NCBI GenBank assembly: GCA_001602455.1
Contig: CP012157.1
Location: forward strand, 305,733-369,732
From: Betaproteobacteria bacterium UKL13-2
GTDB taxonomy: Bacteria; Pseudomonadota; Gammaproteobacteria; Burkholderiales; Usitatibacteraceae
Direction of reading: 5' to 3'
Length of the DNA: 64,000 nt
Part shown: piece after piece, positions 48,236 through 56,351 of the stretch
Position numbering within the stretch: position 1 is the first letter of the stretch
Layout of the letters: every line of letters begins with the position of its first letter
The notes under the pieces: generated by a model
Databases searched by the model: none
Told to the model about the DNA's origin: nothing
The model's input: only the letters and a program-made list of their open reading frames with translations
Made by a program: the position numbers and the translations under genes

Positions 48236-50442
48236 GCGCCGTCATGAAAAATGGCCAACCCGTGAACGCGGGCCGTCGCAGTTTTGTAAAAGGTGCTGCC
48301 GCATCCGCTGGAAGCTTAGTGGTCGGTTTCCATGTGCCGTTCCTGAAAAACGCCGACGCGCAGACACCCTCATCCGCCTCAACGGCGATTCCAGAAATCA
48401 ACGCCTGGGTAGTGGTCAAACCGGACGACACCGTGGTGGTGCGTATCGCTCGATCAGAAATGGGGCAGGGCACATTAACTGGTTTAGCGCAGTTGGTTGC
48501 GGAAGAGCTCGAGTGTGATTGGGCGAAGGTCACCACCGAGTATCCGACGCCCGGCCAGAATCTTGCGCGTAGTCGCGCTTGGGGTGATTTCGGCACCGGC
48601 GGCAGCCGCGGTATCAGACAGTCACAAGACTACGTTCGCAAGGGCGGCGCCATCGCCCGCACCATGCTCGTGCAAGCCGCAGCCGATGAATGGAAAGTCC
48701 CGGCGACCGAATGTACGGTTGCCAAAAGCGTCATTTCCCACGCGGCGTCGAAACGCCAAACCACCTTTGGCAAGGTCTCCGCGGCCGCAGCAAAACTGAC
48801 GCCGCCCAAAGACATCGCGCTAAAGGACCCGAAAAACTGGACGCTTATCGGCAAACGTGTGGCACGCCTCGATACGGTCGAAAAAACCACCGGCAAACAA
48901 ATCTATGGCATGGATTTGAAGCTCCCGGGCATGTTGAACGCAGCGATCAAAGCCTGTCCCGTGTTCGGCGGCAAGTTAAAGGGCTTCGATGACAGCGCGA
49001 CCATGAAGGTGGCAGGTATCAAGAAAATTGTGCGGGTGGGTGACGATGCGGTTGCAGTGGTCGCAGATACATGGTGGCACGCAAAGAAGGGCTTGGATGC
49101 GCTCAAGATTGAGTGGGACGAAGGCGCTAACGCCAAAGCGTCGAGTGCCGCCTATGCAGAAGTGGTGAAGGCAGGTCTGACCGCAAAAGACGCCGCCGTT
49201 GGCAACAAGAACGGCGACGCGCTGGCGGCGATCGCGGCTTCGGCAAAGACGGTTGAAGCGGTGTATTCATATCCACATCAAAACCACGCCTGTATGGAAA
49301 CCATGAACGCGACCGCCGTTTGGACGGCGGAAAAGTGTGAGGTATGGACGCCGACACAAAACGGCGAAGGTGCATTAGCGGCAACATCGGAAGCGGCCGG
49401 TCTGCCAAATTCCAAATGCGAAGTGTACAAACTGCATCTGGGTGGCGGCTTTGGTCGCCGCGGCGCGGTTCATGATTGGGTACGCCAAGTGGTACTCATT
49501 GCCAAACAAATGCCCGGCACGCCGATCAAACTGATCTGGTCACGCGAAGAAGATATGGTGCAGGGCAAGTACCACCCGCTGACACACTGCAAGATGGTGG
49601 CTGGCCTTGACGAGAAAGGTGAAATCACTGGTCTTCATATGCGTATTTCCGGCCAGTCTATCTTGGCTTCACTTCGGCCAGAGGCGATTCGCAACGGCAT
49701 GGACCCGGTGGTTTTCCAAGGCCTCAATGACGGCGGCGGCGAGGCCATGATTGGTTATGGCTTCGCAAATTTGCTGATCGACCACGCCATGCGTAACCCG
49801 CATGTGCCGCCGGGCTTTTGGCGGGGCGTGAACTTGAATCAAAACGCGATCTACCTTGAGTGTTTCATCGATGAAATTGCGGCGGCGACAAAACAAGATC
49901 CCCTCGCCTTGCGCCGTAAGCTGATGACCAAGTATCCGAAGCATCAAGCGGTACTTGAAGCAGTGGCAAAACACGTCGGCTGGGATAAACCCGCACCAGC
50001 CGGGGTATTCCGTGGCTTGGCGCAAACGCACGGCTTCGGCAGTTATGTCGCGGCCTGTGCCGAGGTGTCCGTCAGCAAAGAAGGCGCACTGAAAGTCCAT
50101 CGCATCGTTGCCGCGACCGATTGCGGTTACGCGGTGAATCCACAGCAAATCGAAGCACAGGTCGAAGGCTCGTTTGTGTATGGACTCGGTGCGGCCTTGT
50201 ATCAAGAATGTACGGTGAAAGACGGTCGGATTGTCGAGACTAACTTCCATGACTATCCGTCGTTAAAACTTGCCGACATGCCAAAAGTCGAAACGTTGAT
50301 CGTGGCTTCAGGTGGGTTCTGGGGCGGCGTGGGTGAGCCAACCATCGCGGTGGCAGCACCGGCGGTATTGAACGCCATCTTTGCCGCAACCGGCAAACGC
50401 ATTCGTGATTTGCCGCTGAAGAATCATAGCTTGAAGGCGTAA
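48232..50442 (+). CDS. iorB: Isoquinoline 1-oxidoreductase-like molybdenum subunit
   Basis: This 736-residue xanthine-oxidase-family subunit has a Tat signal ([13 protein letters not shown]15 R16), the IorB-type [14 protein letters not shown] loop and the C-terminal [13 protein letters not shown] with the Glu expected to activate the substrate. It should bind molybdopterin-cytosine dinucleotide and hydroxylate a substrate in the periplasm; the true substrate is unknown. It is followed 42-99 bp later by four sox-type genes on the same strand, an unusual pairing. Confidence 0.9.
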   Translation: MSAVMKNGQPVNAGRRSFVKGAAASAGSLVVGFHVPFLKNADAQTPSSASTAIPEINAWVVVKPDDTVVVRIARSEMGQGTLTGLAQLVAEELECDWAKVTTEYPTPGQNLARSRAWGDFGTGGSRGIRQSQDYVRKGGAIARTMLVQAAADEWKVPATECTVAKSVISHAASKRQTTFGKVSAAAAKLTPPKDIALKDPKNWTLIGKRVARLDTVEKTTGKQIYGMDLKLPGMLNAAIKACPVFGGKLKGFDDSATMKVAGIKKIVRVGDDAVAVVADTWWHAKKGLDALKIEWDEGANAKASSAAYAEVVKAGLTAKDAAVGNKNGDALAAIAASAKTVEAVYSYPHQNHACMETMNATAVWTAEKCEVWTPTQNGEGALAATSEAAGLPNSKCEVYKLHLGGGFGRRGAVHDWVRQVVLIAKQMPGTPIKLIWSREEDMVQGKYHPLTHCKMVAGLDEKGEITGLHMRISGQSILASLRPEAIRNGMDPVVFQGLNDGGGEAMIGYGFANLLIDHAMRNPHVPPGFWRGVNLNQNAIYLECFIDEIAAATKQDPLALRRKLMTKYPKHQAVLEAVAKHVGWDKPAPAGVFRGLAQTHGFGSYVAACAEVSVSKEGALKVHRIVAATDCGYAVNPQQIEAQVEGSFVYGLGAALYQECTVKDGRIVETNFHDYPSLKLADMPKVETLIVASGGFWGGVGEPTIAVAAPAVLNAIFAATGKRIRDLPLKNHSLKA

Positions 50443-50541
50443 GCGCGTGGTCAATCAACACACGCTGAATCGTCCCAACCGCCGATGTCAGCCAAGGATA
50501 ACGGGGGGGAGATCAACGCGCCGGACGTCATACCAAATCGT

Positions 50542-51063
50542 ATGCGTCCGGCAGCGGTGACTCGATTCGTTTCGATGGCTGCGGTTTGTGTGGCGGCCCG
50601 CGCCGTGACCTTGACCGCGACCGCGACCGCGACCTTCGCCACCACGCCATCGATCGGGCAACCACCAACAGCGCCAATAGCGAGCCGCTACACCATTTCC
50701 GGTGACGGCATCACTGAACCGCTATCGGGGCTGCGCGGCGACGCCGCTCGCGGCAAAAGTATCGTCATCAATCGTCAGCAGGGCCTTTGTGTTCTGTGCC
50801 ATCAACTACCGTCCGGGAGCAATGTGGCGGCTGTGTTTCAAGGCAATATCGCGCCGTCACTCGACGGTGCGGGGGCGCGGCTTAGCGAAGCACAACTCAG
50901 ACTTCGGCTCGTGGACAGCCGGGCGATCAGCCCGCATAGCGTGATGCCCGCATACTATCGTGTCGATGCGCTCACCCGTGTCAGCAGTACGTTTCAGGGA
51001 AAGCCGATCCTGGATGCGCAACAAATTGAAGATGTGGTGGCGTACCTCATGACACTCAGGTAA
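50542..51063 (+). CDS. soxX: SoxX-like cytochrome c
   Basis: A periplasmic monohaem c-type cytochrome with a CVLCH haem motif and a likely Met ligand in HSVMPAYYR. SoxX pairs with SoxA to join thiosulfate to SoxY. ATG 50542 gives a normal Sec-like signal (MRPAAVTRFVSMAAVCVAARA), 173 residues; an in-frame ATG at 50485 would add 19 residues. The signal region contains a hexanucleotide repeat (50614-50634, ACCGCG-type). First of four sox genes, 5 bp before soxY. Confidence 0.82.
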   Translation: MRPAAVTRFVSMAAVCVAARAVTLTATATATFATTPSIGQPPTAPIASRYTISGDGITEPLSGLRGDAARGKSIVINRQQGLCVLCHQLPSGSNVAAVFQGNIAPSLDGAGARLSEAQLRLRLVDSRAISPHSVMPAYYRVDALTRVSSTFQGKPILDAQQIEDVVAYLMTLR

Positions 51064-51068
51064 CAGAT

Positions 51069-51524
51069 ATGCCCAGCCGCCGCGAATTTATTTCCCAAGT
51101 CAGCACGAGCAGTATCGCCGCACTGGTGACGGCGTATCCGATCACATCAATGGCCCAGATTGATCCGCTCGTCGCTCGCGTACGCGCCTACGCGGGGGTC
51201 GGAAGTATCAAAGAGGGCCGGGTGAAACTAGAGATCGCATCGCTCGTTGATAACGGCAACAGCGTTCCGATTGAGGTCAAGGTCAGCAGCGCCATGCGTG
51301 AGCAAGACCGTGTGGTCGGCATCGCCGTGTTCAACGAAAAAAATCCGCAGCCCGAAATTGCGGAGTTTGTTCTCGGGCCGCGCACCGGTCGTGCGCACGT
51401 CTCAACGCGCATTCGTCTCGCGACGACTCAACGTATTGTTGCCGTCGCCAAGATGGTTGATGGAAGTTGTTGGACCCATACCGTTGAGGTCGTTGTGACC
51501 TTGGCGGCTTGTCTTGATGAGTAG
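51069..51524 (+). CDS. soxY: SoxY-like sulfur carrier with atypical C-terminus
   Basis: This 151-residue protein has a Tat signal (SRREFISQVSTSS) and the SoxY beta fold (VGSIKEGRVKLEI...). SoxY normally carries sulfur on a Cys in a C-terminal GGCGG arm; here the end is VTLAACLDE with C148, so the cysteine position is kept but the flanking glycines are not. A second Cys, C134, is present. Next gene soxZ starts 9 bp later. Whether the arm works is not known. Confidence 0.8.
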   Translation: MPSRREFISQVSTSSIAALVTAYPITSMAQIDPLVARVRAYAGVGSIKEGRVKLEIASLVDNGNSVPIEVKVSSAMREQDRVVGIAVFNEKNPQPEIAEFVLGPRTGRAHVSTRIRLATTQRIVAVAKMVDGSCWTHTVEVVVTLAACLDE

Positions 51525-51533
51525 GGGCAGGTA

Positions 51534-51875
51534 ATGGCGCACACCATACTGACTGTGCCGGCGGTCGCCAAATCTGGCGAAATTATTGAGCTTCGTGCCT
51601 TGATTCAACACCCGATGGAGACAGGATACCGTCGTTCGAGCGAAGGCGTGATGCTGCCACGCGATTTGATTCGCTCATTTACCTGCCGCTTTCTGGAACG
51701 CGGCAAGAGCGGCGAGGGTGAGCTGGTGTTTTCGGCCACGCTGCACGCGGCCATATCCGCAAATCCGTTTCTTTCGTTTCACACCACCGCATATGCGAGC
51801 GGCACGTTCGTGCTAACGTGGTCTGGCGATAATGGCTTTACCCAAACCGAGCGCGCCCATATTGCGGTGCGTTAG
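51534..51875 (+). CDS. soxZ: SoxZ-like protein
   Basis: This 113-residue beta-sandwich protein has the SoxZ pattern: GEIIELRALIQHPMETGYRR, FTCRFLE near the centre, and FTQTERAHIAV at the end. SoxZ pairs with SoxY to carry sulfur intermediates. No signal peptide; SoxZ is exported together with SoxY. One base separates it from soxA. Confidence 0.88.
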   Translation: MAHTILTVPAVAKSGEIIELRALIQHPMETGYRRSSEGVMLPRDLIRSFTCRFLERGKSGEGELVFSATLHAAISANPFLSFHTTAYASGTFVLTWSGDNGFTQTERAHIAVR

Positions 51876-51876
51876 C

Positions 51877-52710
51877 ATGATCGGCAAGAGCACCAAAACA
51901 GTCTTGCTGGGGCTGGGGCTGGGGCTTGCCTCAGCGGTTCTAACCTTCGCGCCGCCAGCACACGCGGCGACTACGGCGGGGGCCGGGGCCGGGGCGGGGG
52001 CGATGGTTGACGCACGTAAATCAGGATATGAATTCATGCTGCCTGCGACGCAAGTCTTGCAACGTGATGATTCGCAAAACCCGGCGATGTTGTGGGTCAA
52101 AGATGGTGCGGCGCGTTGGTCGCAAATCGAAGGTGCTAACGGGAAGTCTTGCGCAAGCTGTCATGCCCACGCGAAGGCCAGCATGAAGGGCGTGGCGGCC
52201 AAGTACCCTGCTTATTCAAGTTCGCTCAAGCGCGTGATCAACCTGCAACAGCAAATCAATTTTTGTCGTGCTGCGCGACAGGGTGCCGTACCCTTCGCGT
52301 TGGAAAATCCCGCGCTGCTGGGTCTAGAAAGCTACGTTGCGTTTCAGTCGCGCGGGATGCTGACAGCACCGTCGTCGGACGCGGTGACGGTCGCGGCACA
52401 AAACAAAGGACAGTCTCTTTTCAATCAACGTATGGGACAAATTGATTTGAGTTGCAAAGATTGTCACGTTGACTTAGCCGGCCGCTCGTTGGCAGGAAAC
52501 CTCATTCCCCAAGCGCACCCAACGGGCTATCCGCTGTATCGCTTGGCCTGGCAGGCGGTTGGTGGATTACAGCGACGACTTCGCAACTGCTTGGTCGGTA
52601 TTCGCGCCGAGCCGTATGCTTTTGGCAGCGAAGAAATGGTGGCGCTGGAAGCGTATCTGGTCAAACGCGCGGCTGGGATGCCGCTTGAATCCCCCGCTGT
52701 CAGACCCTAA
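51877..52710 (+). CDS. soxA: SoxA-like dihaem cytochrome c
   Basis: This 277-residue periplasmic protein has a Sec signal (to about AHA30), two haem motifs CASCH (92-96) and CKDCH (193-197), and C238 in RNCLVGIRAEPYAFG, the place of the Cys persulfide haem ligand in SoxA. With SoxX it oxidatively links thiosulfate to SoxY. Repeats of GGGGCT and GGGGCC-type hexamers encode a Leu-Gly tract in the signal and an Ala-Gly tract after it. The TAA at 52708 begins a solitary element arm. Confidence 0.87.
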   Translation: MIGKSTKTVLLGLGLGLASAVLTFAPPAHAATTAGAGAGAGAMVDARKSGYEFMLPATQVLQRDDSQNPAMLWVKDGAARWSQIEGANGKSCASCHAHAKASMKGVAAKYPAYSSSLKRVINLQQQINFCRAARQGAVPFALENPALLGLESYVAFQSRGMLTAPSSDAVTVAAQNKGQSLFNQRMGQIDLSCKDCHVDLAGRSLAGNLIPQAHPTGYPLYRLAWQAVGGLQRRLRNCLVGIRAEPYAFGSEEMVALEAYLVKRAAGMPLESPAVRP

Positions 52711-52760
52711 TCTGAATACTTCCCAGATCGCTCGCGGCGTCGAAGGGCGTTGCCCCACAT
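52708..52760 (+). repeat. Solitary left arm of the inverted-repeat element
   Basis: Reading from the soxA stop, TAATCTGAATACTTCCC then ...CGGCGTCGAAGG...GTTGCC aligns with the left arm of copy A (AGCCTGAATATTTCATGGG...GCGTCGAAGGAGGTTACC) with scattered changes. No inverted partner lies nearby, so it is a decayed or half copy. Confidence 0.6.
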
Positions 52761-52807
52761 CTAAACTCTAGCGGGTAAACTCTAGCCGTCCCTTTTCATT
52801 GCGATCC

Positions 52808-53521
52808 ATGTCAGCCAAACACGTATTTGTTATCGATGATGACGATGTGACGGCCACGATTTTGTCCGGCCATTTGTCGAAAGACGGTTATCTGGTCACG
52901 CGCTTTAGTGACGGTAACACCTTGTTTGATGACGTTGCGCGGCTAACACCGGATGCGGTCATTCTGGATGGCCGCTTGCCGACAACGGACGGCTTCGACC
53001 TGTGTCGGGAGCTACGGCCAAAGTTCGGCGGCGTCATTATTTTGCTGACTGCGCGCGACGACGACATTGACGAGTTGTTGGGGCTGGAGCTTGGTGCGGA
53101 CGACTACATTCGTAAGCCCGCCAGCGCCCGGGTGGTATTGGCACACTTAAAGGCTTGTTTACGCCGCGCCGCGCCACGAGGCCTTAAGGGCAACCTGCCA
53201 GAGGCGCTCACCATTGGCGAGCTGTTGATCGACAAGGCGAGCCGTAGCGCGTACTTTGGCGATAGTGAGCTTTCACTAACTACGGCGGAATTCGACTTAC
53301 TGTGGTTACTTGCCAGCCACGCGGGCGCGATTCTTTCGCGTGAAGATATCTTTCGGCAGACCCGTGGGCTCGATTATGACGGGCTTGATCGCTCGATTGA
53401 CATGCGGATTTCACGGCTGCGTAAGCTAATCGGGGACGACACCGACAACCCCCAAATCATCAAAACGGTGCGCGGTAAGGGCTATTTGTTCGCGGTCGCG
53501 AAACACCAGCTTGAATCCTAG
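52808..53521 (+). CDS. OmpR-family response regulator
   Basis: This 237-residue protein has a receiver domain (VIDDDDV, phospho-acceptor D54 in VILDGRLP, Lys in IRKPAS) and a winged-helix DNA-binding domain (about 135-232, SLTTAEFDLLWLLASHAGAILSRE, TVRGKGYLFAV). ATG 52808 is preferred to TTG 52799. It follows soxA by about 100 bp and precedes a sensor kinase by 246 bp, so it could control either the sox genes or the relay genes. Confidence 0.92.
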   Translation: MSAKHVFVIDDDDVTATILSGHLSKDGYLVTRFSDGNTLFDDVARLTPDAVILDGRLPTTDGFDLCRELRPKFGGVIILLTARDDDIDELLGLELGADDYIRKPASARVVLAHLKACLRRAAPRGLKGNLPEALTIGELLIDKASRSAYFGDSELSLTTAEFDLLWLLASHAGAILSREDIFRQTRGLDYDGLDRSIDMRISRLRKLIGDDTDNPQIIKTVRGKGYLFAVAKHQLES

Positions 53522-53559
53522 GCCGCTACCCACGCTGTCATTCCAGCCAGAGCGCAGGT

Positions 53560-53610
53560 ACAAACGGATCAGATTGCTCGTCGCCTGATAGGCTCGGTCA
53601 GCATGACAAG
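53560..53610. repeat. Dispersed 51-52 bp repeat, copy 2
   Basis: Begins ACAAACGGAT, has central CTCGTCGCC and ends GCATGACAAG; aligned with 45753-45804. TGTCATTCC just upstream (53536-53544) makes an inverted partner for the GCATGACA end, so the unit may be palindromic. It lies in the 246-bp gap between the response regulator and the kinase. Confidence 0.55.
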
Positions 53611-53767
53611 GGAGTCTAATGTTTCAGACGCGCACATAACTTTAGCCCCGTTACAAAACTTGACACAAGCCTGACACGAGGCCTACAGACTTTCGTCGGT
53701 CCCATCCCCAAAATCTTATGATCGAACCGCAATCGGGCGGGGTATATCGTGAAGAAATGGGGGGGGC

Positions 53768-55441
53768 GTGAACCAAAACGAGTGGAAAAACGTATTGCCG
53801 GCGAGAAAAGCCGCGTTCGTTTTGCTCGCGTTCGCGGCATTGCTCATCGTTGCGGTGTGGTCGGTTGCGTTGGTCGAGGTTGCGAGTGAACGCCGCCGCG
53901 CCGAGGACGACGCCTTCAAGGATGCCGAGACGTTTGCGCGTGCCTATGAAGAGCACACGGCACGGACCATCGCTGCGGCTGACCAGTCGGCTCGGTTTCT
54001 ACAGTATCAATACGAACACCGTGGTACGCACTTCGACATGAACGAGTACCTCAACTCGGGCGCGTTGGCGACGGACATCTTCAACCTGTTTACGATTGTC
54101 AACGCCAATGGCGATGTGGTGGCCTCGAGCAAGCCGTTCGCCTCGGTCAATCTGTCGGACCGCCAACATATCCGCGTCCACATGCAAAACGCCAGTGATA
54201 AGCTGTTCCTCAGCCAACCCGTAATGGGGCGCGTCTCCAAAAAATGGTCGATGCAGCTAACGCGCCGACTCAATACGCGCAATGGCGAGTTTGATGGCGT
54301 CGTCGTCGTTTCGCTTGATCCATTTTATTTTTCGCGGGTCTATCGCGATTTCACCGCGAGTCGCAATGGCTTGGTTTCACTCGTGGGGGCCGACGGCATC
54401 ATCCGGGCACGGCAAGTCGGTACCGAGGCGTTCGTGGGACAGGATCTCTCCGGGTCACCAACATTCCATCGCATCTTGGAAACGTCCAACGGAAAGCTGC
54501 GTGCTTCAAGCGCAATCGACGGTACAGAACGCTATCTCGCCTACCGCAAGCTCGAAGGATTTCCGCTTTACGTCGTAGTCGGTTTATCGATTGAAGACGT
54601 CATGTCGGGCGTTGAAGAGTACAAACGCTCGGTTCACAACATGGCTTGGCTGACGACCGTCCTCGTCGTGCTGTTTACTGGCTTATTGTTGCGCACCATC
54701 ACGCGAATTGAAGCCAGCCGTCAAGAAGCAATTCGTGCAAATGCCGCGAAATCGCAGTTCCTCGCGAATATGTCGCACGAACTTCGCACCCCACTGAACG
54801 GTATTTTAGGTTACTCCGAATTGCTCAGTATGGAAGTCATCAATGCGGAGCATCTAAAGTTTGCGAATGCAATCTATGCCAGCGGCAATCATCTTTTGGC
54901 ACTCGTCAACGCCGTGCTCGACATCGAGAAAGTGGCCTCTGGCAAGATGGAGGCTCACTACACGAATGAGAATTTGGCGGCCTTGCTACAGGAGGTCACA
55001 GACGGGCATCGCTCCAATGCGATGGGCCGAGGCCTAAACCTAGAGCTCACGATTGACGCGTCGCTCCCGAGTATCGTGGCGTGTGATCGGGTGAAATTGG
55101 TTCAGGTGCTCAACAACCTCATCCACAACGCCGTCAAGTTTACGGATGCGGGCTATGTTCGCATCCACGCTACGCTGCGGCAGGAGGGAGGCCGCGGAAT
55201 GGTCGCCATTGAGGTGAGCGACTCAGGTCCCGGTATTCCACCCAACTTACACCAGTCGATCTTCGAAAAATTTGTTCAGGTCGATGACTCAGATAGTCGT
55301 GCCCACCAAGGCACCGGCCTGGGTCTTGCGCTTGCGAAGGAGTTAGCGACGCTGATGAGCGGAAGAATTGACTTGAAGTCCACTCCACCCAACGGCGCGA
55401 CCTTCACATTGCTGTTACCGCATCAAGTTTCAACTTCTTAA
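53768..55441 (+). CDS. Sensor histidine kinase with periplasmic PDC/dCache-like domain
   Basis: This 557-residue protein starts with GTG and has a membrane segment (about 14-36), a periplasmic sensor domain (40-290, with IVNANGDVVASSKP and FHRILETSNGKL typical of PDC folds), a second membrane segment (about 296-316), HisKA with H337 (ANMSHELRTPLNG) and HATPase (NLIHNAVKFTD, DSGPGIPP, GTGLGLALAKEL). It has no attached receiver, but a stand-alone receiver and an Hpt-like gene follow. Confidence 0.93.
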   Translation: MNQNEWKNVLPARKAAFVLLAFAALLIVAVWSVALVEVASERRRAEDDAFKDAETFARAYEEHTARTIAAADQSARFLQYQYEHRGTHFDMNEYLNSGALATDIFNLFTIVNANGDVVASSKPFASVNLSDRQHIRVHMQNASDKLFLSQPVMGRVSKKWSMQLTRRLNTRNGEFDGVVVVSLDPFYFSRVYRDFTASRNGLVSLVGADGIIRARQVGTEAFVGQDLSGSPTFHRILETSNGKLRASSAIDGTERYLAYRKLEGFPLYVVVGLSIEDVMSGVEEYKRSVHNMAWLTTVLVVLFTGLLLRTITRIEASRQEAIRANAAKSQFLANMSHELRTPLNGILGYSELLSMEVINAEHLKFANAIYASGNHLLALVNAVLDIEKVASGKMEAHYTNENLAALLQEVTDGHRSNAMGRGLNLELTIDASLPSIVACDRVKLVQVLNNLIHNAVKFTDAGYVRIHATLRQEGGRGMVAIEVSDSGPGIPPNLHQSIFEKFVQVDDSDSRAHQGTGLGLALAKELATLMSGRIDLKSTPPNGATFTLLLPHQVSTS

Positions 55442-55467
55442 CCTCAGATAATTGAAAGGAACGCATC

Positions 55468-55848
55468 ATGAAGCAAGTACTCATCGTTGAAGATAACCCT
55501 ATGAATGCCGAGCTTGCTCGGTTGGTGCTCAGTCGCGCCGGCTATGAAACCGCCGTTGTCGAACGCGCCGACTACGCCATGGACTTTCTGGCGGGCAACC
55601 GTGTTGACGCCATCCTGACGGACATCAGCATGCCCGGCATGAGTGGCAAAGAGTTCTGCCGACGATTGCACGAACACCAGCCCAATGGCTGTCCACGCAT
55701 GGTGGCGTTCACCGCGTTTGCCATGCCGCACCAGCGACAATCAATCCAAGAAGCAGGTTTCGACGCGATTGTCGTCAAGCCCGCTCGGGCCGAGGCGATC
55801 CTGAACGCCATTGACCCCGAACGCAACCTCATGGATTTTGTAAAATGA
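55468..55848 (+). CDS. Stand-alone receiver-domain protein
   Basis: This 126-residue protein is a single CheY-like receiver: acidic pair in IVEDN, phospho-acceptor D52 in LTDISMPGM, Thr in VAFTAFAMP and Lys in VVKPARA. With no output domain it probably relays phosphate between the kinase at 53768 and the Hpt-like protein encoded next. GAAAGGA ribosome site upstream; overlaps the next gene by 4 bp. Confidence 0.92.
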   Translation: MKQVLIVEDNPMNAELARLVLSRAGYETAVVERADYAMDFLAGNRVDAILTDISMPGMSGKEFCRRLHEHQPNGCPRMVAFTAFAMPHQRQSIQEAGFDAIVVKPARAEAILNAIDPERNLMDFVK

Positions 55849-56255
55849 AGTCTTTCGCGACCGTGGTCGCTTCCGAAATGACAAGAATGCCACCGGCACG
55901 CCCGCACACTTATAACGACTTTGACCTCGCCGCCGTCCGCGACGTGATTGGCGAGCGCCCGGACGTGCTGCTGGAGCTTGTGATGCTGGCCAATAAAGTG
56001 GGCGGTGAACAGATGGCGGAAGTTAACGCCAGCGCAGCGGCGCGAGACCTCGCCCGCTTGCGTTTTGCCGCGCACAACCTGCGAAATACCTTGACCTTTC
56101 TACACGCCACAAAAGCAATGGCCGTGGCTGAACGTGTTGAAAGTCTTGCGACTCATCATGAGTATGTAATTCCAAGCGAGTTGCTGATGCAGTTAAACGT
56201 TGCTTTCGAAGACGTGCTCGCCGACCTGTCGTATTTTTTTCAATTCGAGAGTTAA
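55845..56255 (+). CDS. Hpt-like phosphotransfer protein
   Basis: This 136-residue helical protein carries AAHNLRNTLTFLHATKAMAVAERVE, with H77 in the position of the phospho-accepting His of Hpt domains; the usual HxLK becomes HNLR. It would pass phosphate from the receiver at 55468 to a response regulator, possibly the OmpR-type one at 52808. Its TAA is directly followed by an element arm (56255). Confidence 0.7.
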   Translation: MKSFATVVASEMTRMPPARPHTYNDFDLAAVRDVIGERPDVLLELVMLANKVGGEQMAEVNASAAARDLARLRFAAHNLRNTLTFLHATKAMAVAERVESLATHHEYVIPSELLMQLNVAFEDVLADLSYFFQFES

Positions 56256-56300
56256 GCTGAACATTTCACGGCGGCGCGTTCGACCGCGCCTGACCGGCTG
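56255..56300 (+). repeat. Solitary right arm of the inverted-repeat element
   Basis: AGCTGAACATTTCACGG then CGGCGCGTTCGAC...GCG aligns closely with the reverse complement of the right arm of copy A (AGCCTGAACATTTCATGG, GGGCGCGTTCGAC). It begins on the last base of the Hpt-like stop. No inverted partner is nearby; tex starts about 50 bp later. Confidence 0.65.
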
Positions 56301-56351
56301 AAGCGATTTTGCGTAGAATGCGCGCTCTTGTTTCAATTCACGCGCCAATTC

